Part shown: in pieces, positions 5,335 through 6,364 of the stretch | Layout: each line of letters starts with the position of its first letter | Numbering within the stretch: the first letter of the stretch is position 1 | DNA from: an uncultured Collinsella sp. | GTDB taxonomy: Bacteria; Actinomycetota; Coriobacteriia; Coriobacteriales; Coriobacteriaceae | Reading direction: 5' to 3' | DNA length: 6,364 bases | Assembly (NCBI GenBank): GCA_900552705.1 | Contig: USAX01000113.1 | Span: forward strand, 1-6,364 | Translations under genes and position numbers: made by a program | The notes under the pieces: model-generated | Told to the model about the DNA's origin: nothing | The model's database searches: none | What the model saw: the letters and a program-made list of their open reading frames with translations, nothing else

Positions 5335-5862
5335 ATGCGCCACTACCTGCGCGGTCTAGCGGCCCTGATCGAAGAGGGTCACACCGATGAGGCACTCGAG
5401 CGCATCGACGCGCTCTGCGAGACCAACGACCGCACCGCCGTGCGCCGCTACTGCGCCAACGAAACGGTCAACATTGCGCTCTCGTCGCTTTCCGCGGACA
5501 TCAACGCGCACGGCATCACCGCCGACCTGCACGCCGCCGTGCCCGAAACCGTCCACGTGGGCGATGTCGATCTATTCAGTGTGGTATCGAACGCCCTGGA
5601 CAATGCCATCGCCGCGGCGAGCGCCGCCCCCGAAGGCAAGCGGTTTGTCGACCTGGATCTTCGCTACGAAGACGGTCAGCTTCTATTGCTGGTTTCCAAC
5701 ACGTTTGGCCGTGCGCCGCACATGGTCGACGGCATGCCCGTGACTCAGCACACTGGGCACGGCTTTGGCACCAAGAGCATTATGCTTGCCGTCGAGCGCA
5801 TGAACGGCAACTGCCAGTTCCGCATTAACGGCGACCGGTTTGAGCTGCGCGCCGTGATGTAG
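5335..5862 (+). CDS. C-terminal fragment of a GHKL sensor histidine kinase (H-box plus ATPase domain)
   Basis: The 175-residue frame starts MRHYLRGLAALIEEG, which is itself the phospho-acceptor H-box region of AgrC/GHKL-type kinases (His3). It is followed by a helical segment, the N-box SVVSNALDNAIAAAS (82-96) and the G-box GHGFGTKSI (141-149), ending FELRAVM. The ATP-binding Glu often seen near the N-box end is replaced by Ala, a small-residue variant. Full kinases of this group have an N-terminal membrane sensor of 200 or more residues; here there is none. A TGA at 5326-5328 stands in frame just upstream, and the frame before it does not look like kinase sequence. No ribosome binding site precedes ATG 5335. 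I infer a truncated remnant rather than a functional gene, although a soluble ATPase fragment could be made. No partner response regulator is in the window. Confidence 0.7.
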   Translation: MRHYLRGLAALIEEGHTDEALERIDALCETNDRTAVRRYCANETVNIALSSLSADINAHGITADLHAAVPETVHVGDVDLFSVVSNALDNAIAAASAAPEGKRFVDLDLRYEDGQLLLLVSNTFGRAPHMVDGMPVTQHTGHGFGTKSIMLAVERMNGNCQFRINGDRFELRAVM

Positions 5863-5880
5863 GGGCTGCCGCCAACCTCG

Positions 5881-6364
5881 CTACAGCGGTGCAGCCGCCG
5901 GGGTCAGCTGCTTAATGTAGGCCCACATGCGCTGCTTGGCGGCCTTGTCGGTGAGCGCCGCCTCAAAACCGTCAAGCGCCAGCACGCGGCGCCCCTGCAC
6001 ATGGGCGACCAGGCCGGGCTTGAGCATGGCGGTGTCAAAGTCATCAATTGCCACAAGCATATCGGCATAGGTCTCGCGCATGACATCGGCCGCACTGTTG
6101 TCCAGCAGCAGCACCGCCTCGGGGTCCAAGGTCTCCAGCGCCTCGCGGAACAGGTCGCACGTCAGGGCCTCGCCCGCCGCGACCGCTCCGTCGCCCGCGC
6201 CGGCGACGCTTGCCAGCACACAAAAATCCTCGGGGGCATATCCGATGGCACCGAGCGCCTTGCGCAACGCGGCGCCATCCGCGCCGGCGGCCAGCTCGCC
6301 GCCCGAGCACTCGGCTTCATCCAAATCGCCTTTGACCAGCACAATCGGCGAGCACGCGTTGCCC
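5881..6364 (-). CDS. Degenerate uracil-DNA glycosylase-like protein, C-terminal 160 residues (5' end beyond window)
   Basis: The frame is open at the right edge and ends with TAG at 5881-5883. The order of blocks follows family 4-type uracil-DNA glycosylases. A strand and loop (IVLVKGDLDEAE) sit where those enzymes have the GEAPG active-site loop. Then come a helix (ALRKALGAIGYAPEDFCVLASV) matching the LL..ML.AIGL...V.I.NV segment, a helix-strand (FREALETLDPEAVLLLDNSAADVM) matching the ..P..IV.LG..AA..L segment, and a closing KQRMWAYIKQL helix after LDGFEAAL, where active enzymes have a His-Pro motif. The catalytic loop and the His are absent, and I see no Fe-S cysteine set in the visible part. 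So the fold assignment is an inference and glycosylase activity is unlikely. A GTG at 6342 could serve as a start, but homology-like sequence extends past it to the window edge. It converges on the kinase fragment, 18 nt apart. Confidence 0.55.
   Translation of the reverse strand, partial: GNACSPIVLVKGDLDEAECSGGELAAGADGAALRKALGAIGYAPEDFCVLASVAGAGDGAVAAGEALTCDLFREALETLDPEAVLLLDNSAADVMRETYADMLVAIDDFDTAMLKPGLVAHVQGRRVLALDGFEAALTDKAAKQRMWAYIKQLTPAAAPL

Noticed and set aside
5863..5897. GGCTGC/GCAGCC pairing between the two convergent genes as a shared terminator
   Set aside because: The pairing is short and bulged, without T-tracts, and partly lies in coding sequence.

Overview
This is a GC-rich (roughly 60%) bacterial chromosomal window. 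The dense, mostly intact genes, the GC-rich codon use and the protein flavour suggest an actinobacterium, and my best guess is a Coriobacteriia gut bacterium such as Collinsella. That assignment rests on familiarity with such sequences, not on a marker gene.

Left part (1-1870, minus strand): the start of an NAD biosynthesis operon. nadA (quinolinate synthase) is followed 56 nt downstream by nadB (L-aspartate oxidase), which runs off the left edge. Together they make quinolinate from aspartate and dihydroxyacetone phosphate. A nearly perfect 35-nt palindrome of REP/MITE type sits in the nadA-nadB gap just before the nadB ribosome binding site. Upstream of nadA, a sigma70-like promoter is embedded in a perfect 19+19 bp inverted repeat, which looks like the operator of an NAD-responsive repressor.

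Middle (1880-4043): a stretch of repeats and insertion sequences. In order it holds an imperfect 24-bp inverted repeat (1888-1956), a 209-bp MITE-like palindromic element (1990-2198), and a strong hairpin that acts as a terminator for leftward transcription (2218-2252). Next come the 5' remnant of a decayed IS3-family element on the plus strand (frameshift, amber stop, 3' half missing) and an apparently intact 1305-bp IS3-family element on the minus strand (2739-4043). The intact element has 36-bp terminal repeats, overlapping orfA/orfB and a complete DDE triad. No target duplication flanks it, and it abuts the decayed element directly.

Right part (4041-6364): a minus-strand gene for a five-helix membrane protein, possibly with two PH-like soluble domains. 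Its TGA stop codon is formed by the first three bases of the IS inverted repeat, so its 3' end was probably cut by the IS. Divergent from it is a plus-strand fragment encoding only the H-box and GHKL ATPase part of a sensor kinase. Converging on that is the C-terminal part of a minus-strand gene whose layout resembles family 4-type uracil-DNA glycosylases without their catalytic motifs.

The picture is a conserved NAD operon next to a locus eroded by repeated insertion and adjacent deletion. I see no CRISPR array, RNA gene, phage module or recognisable defence system.
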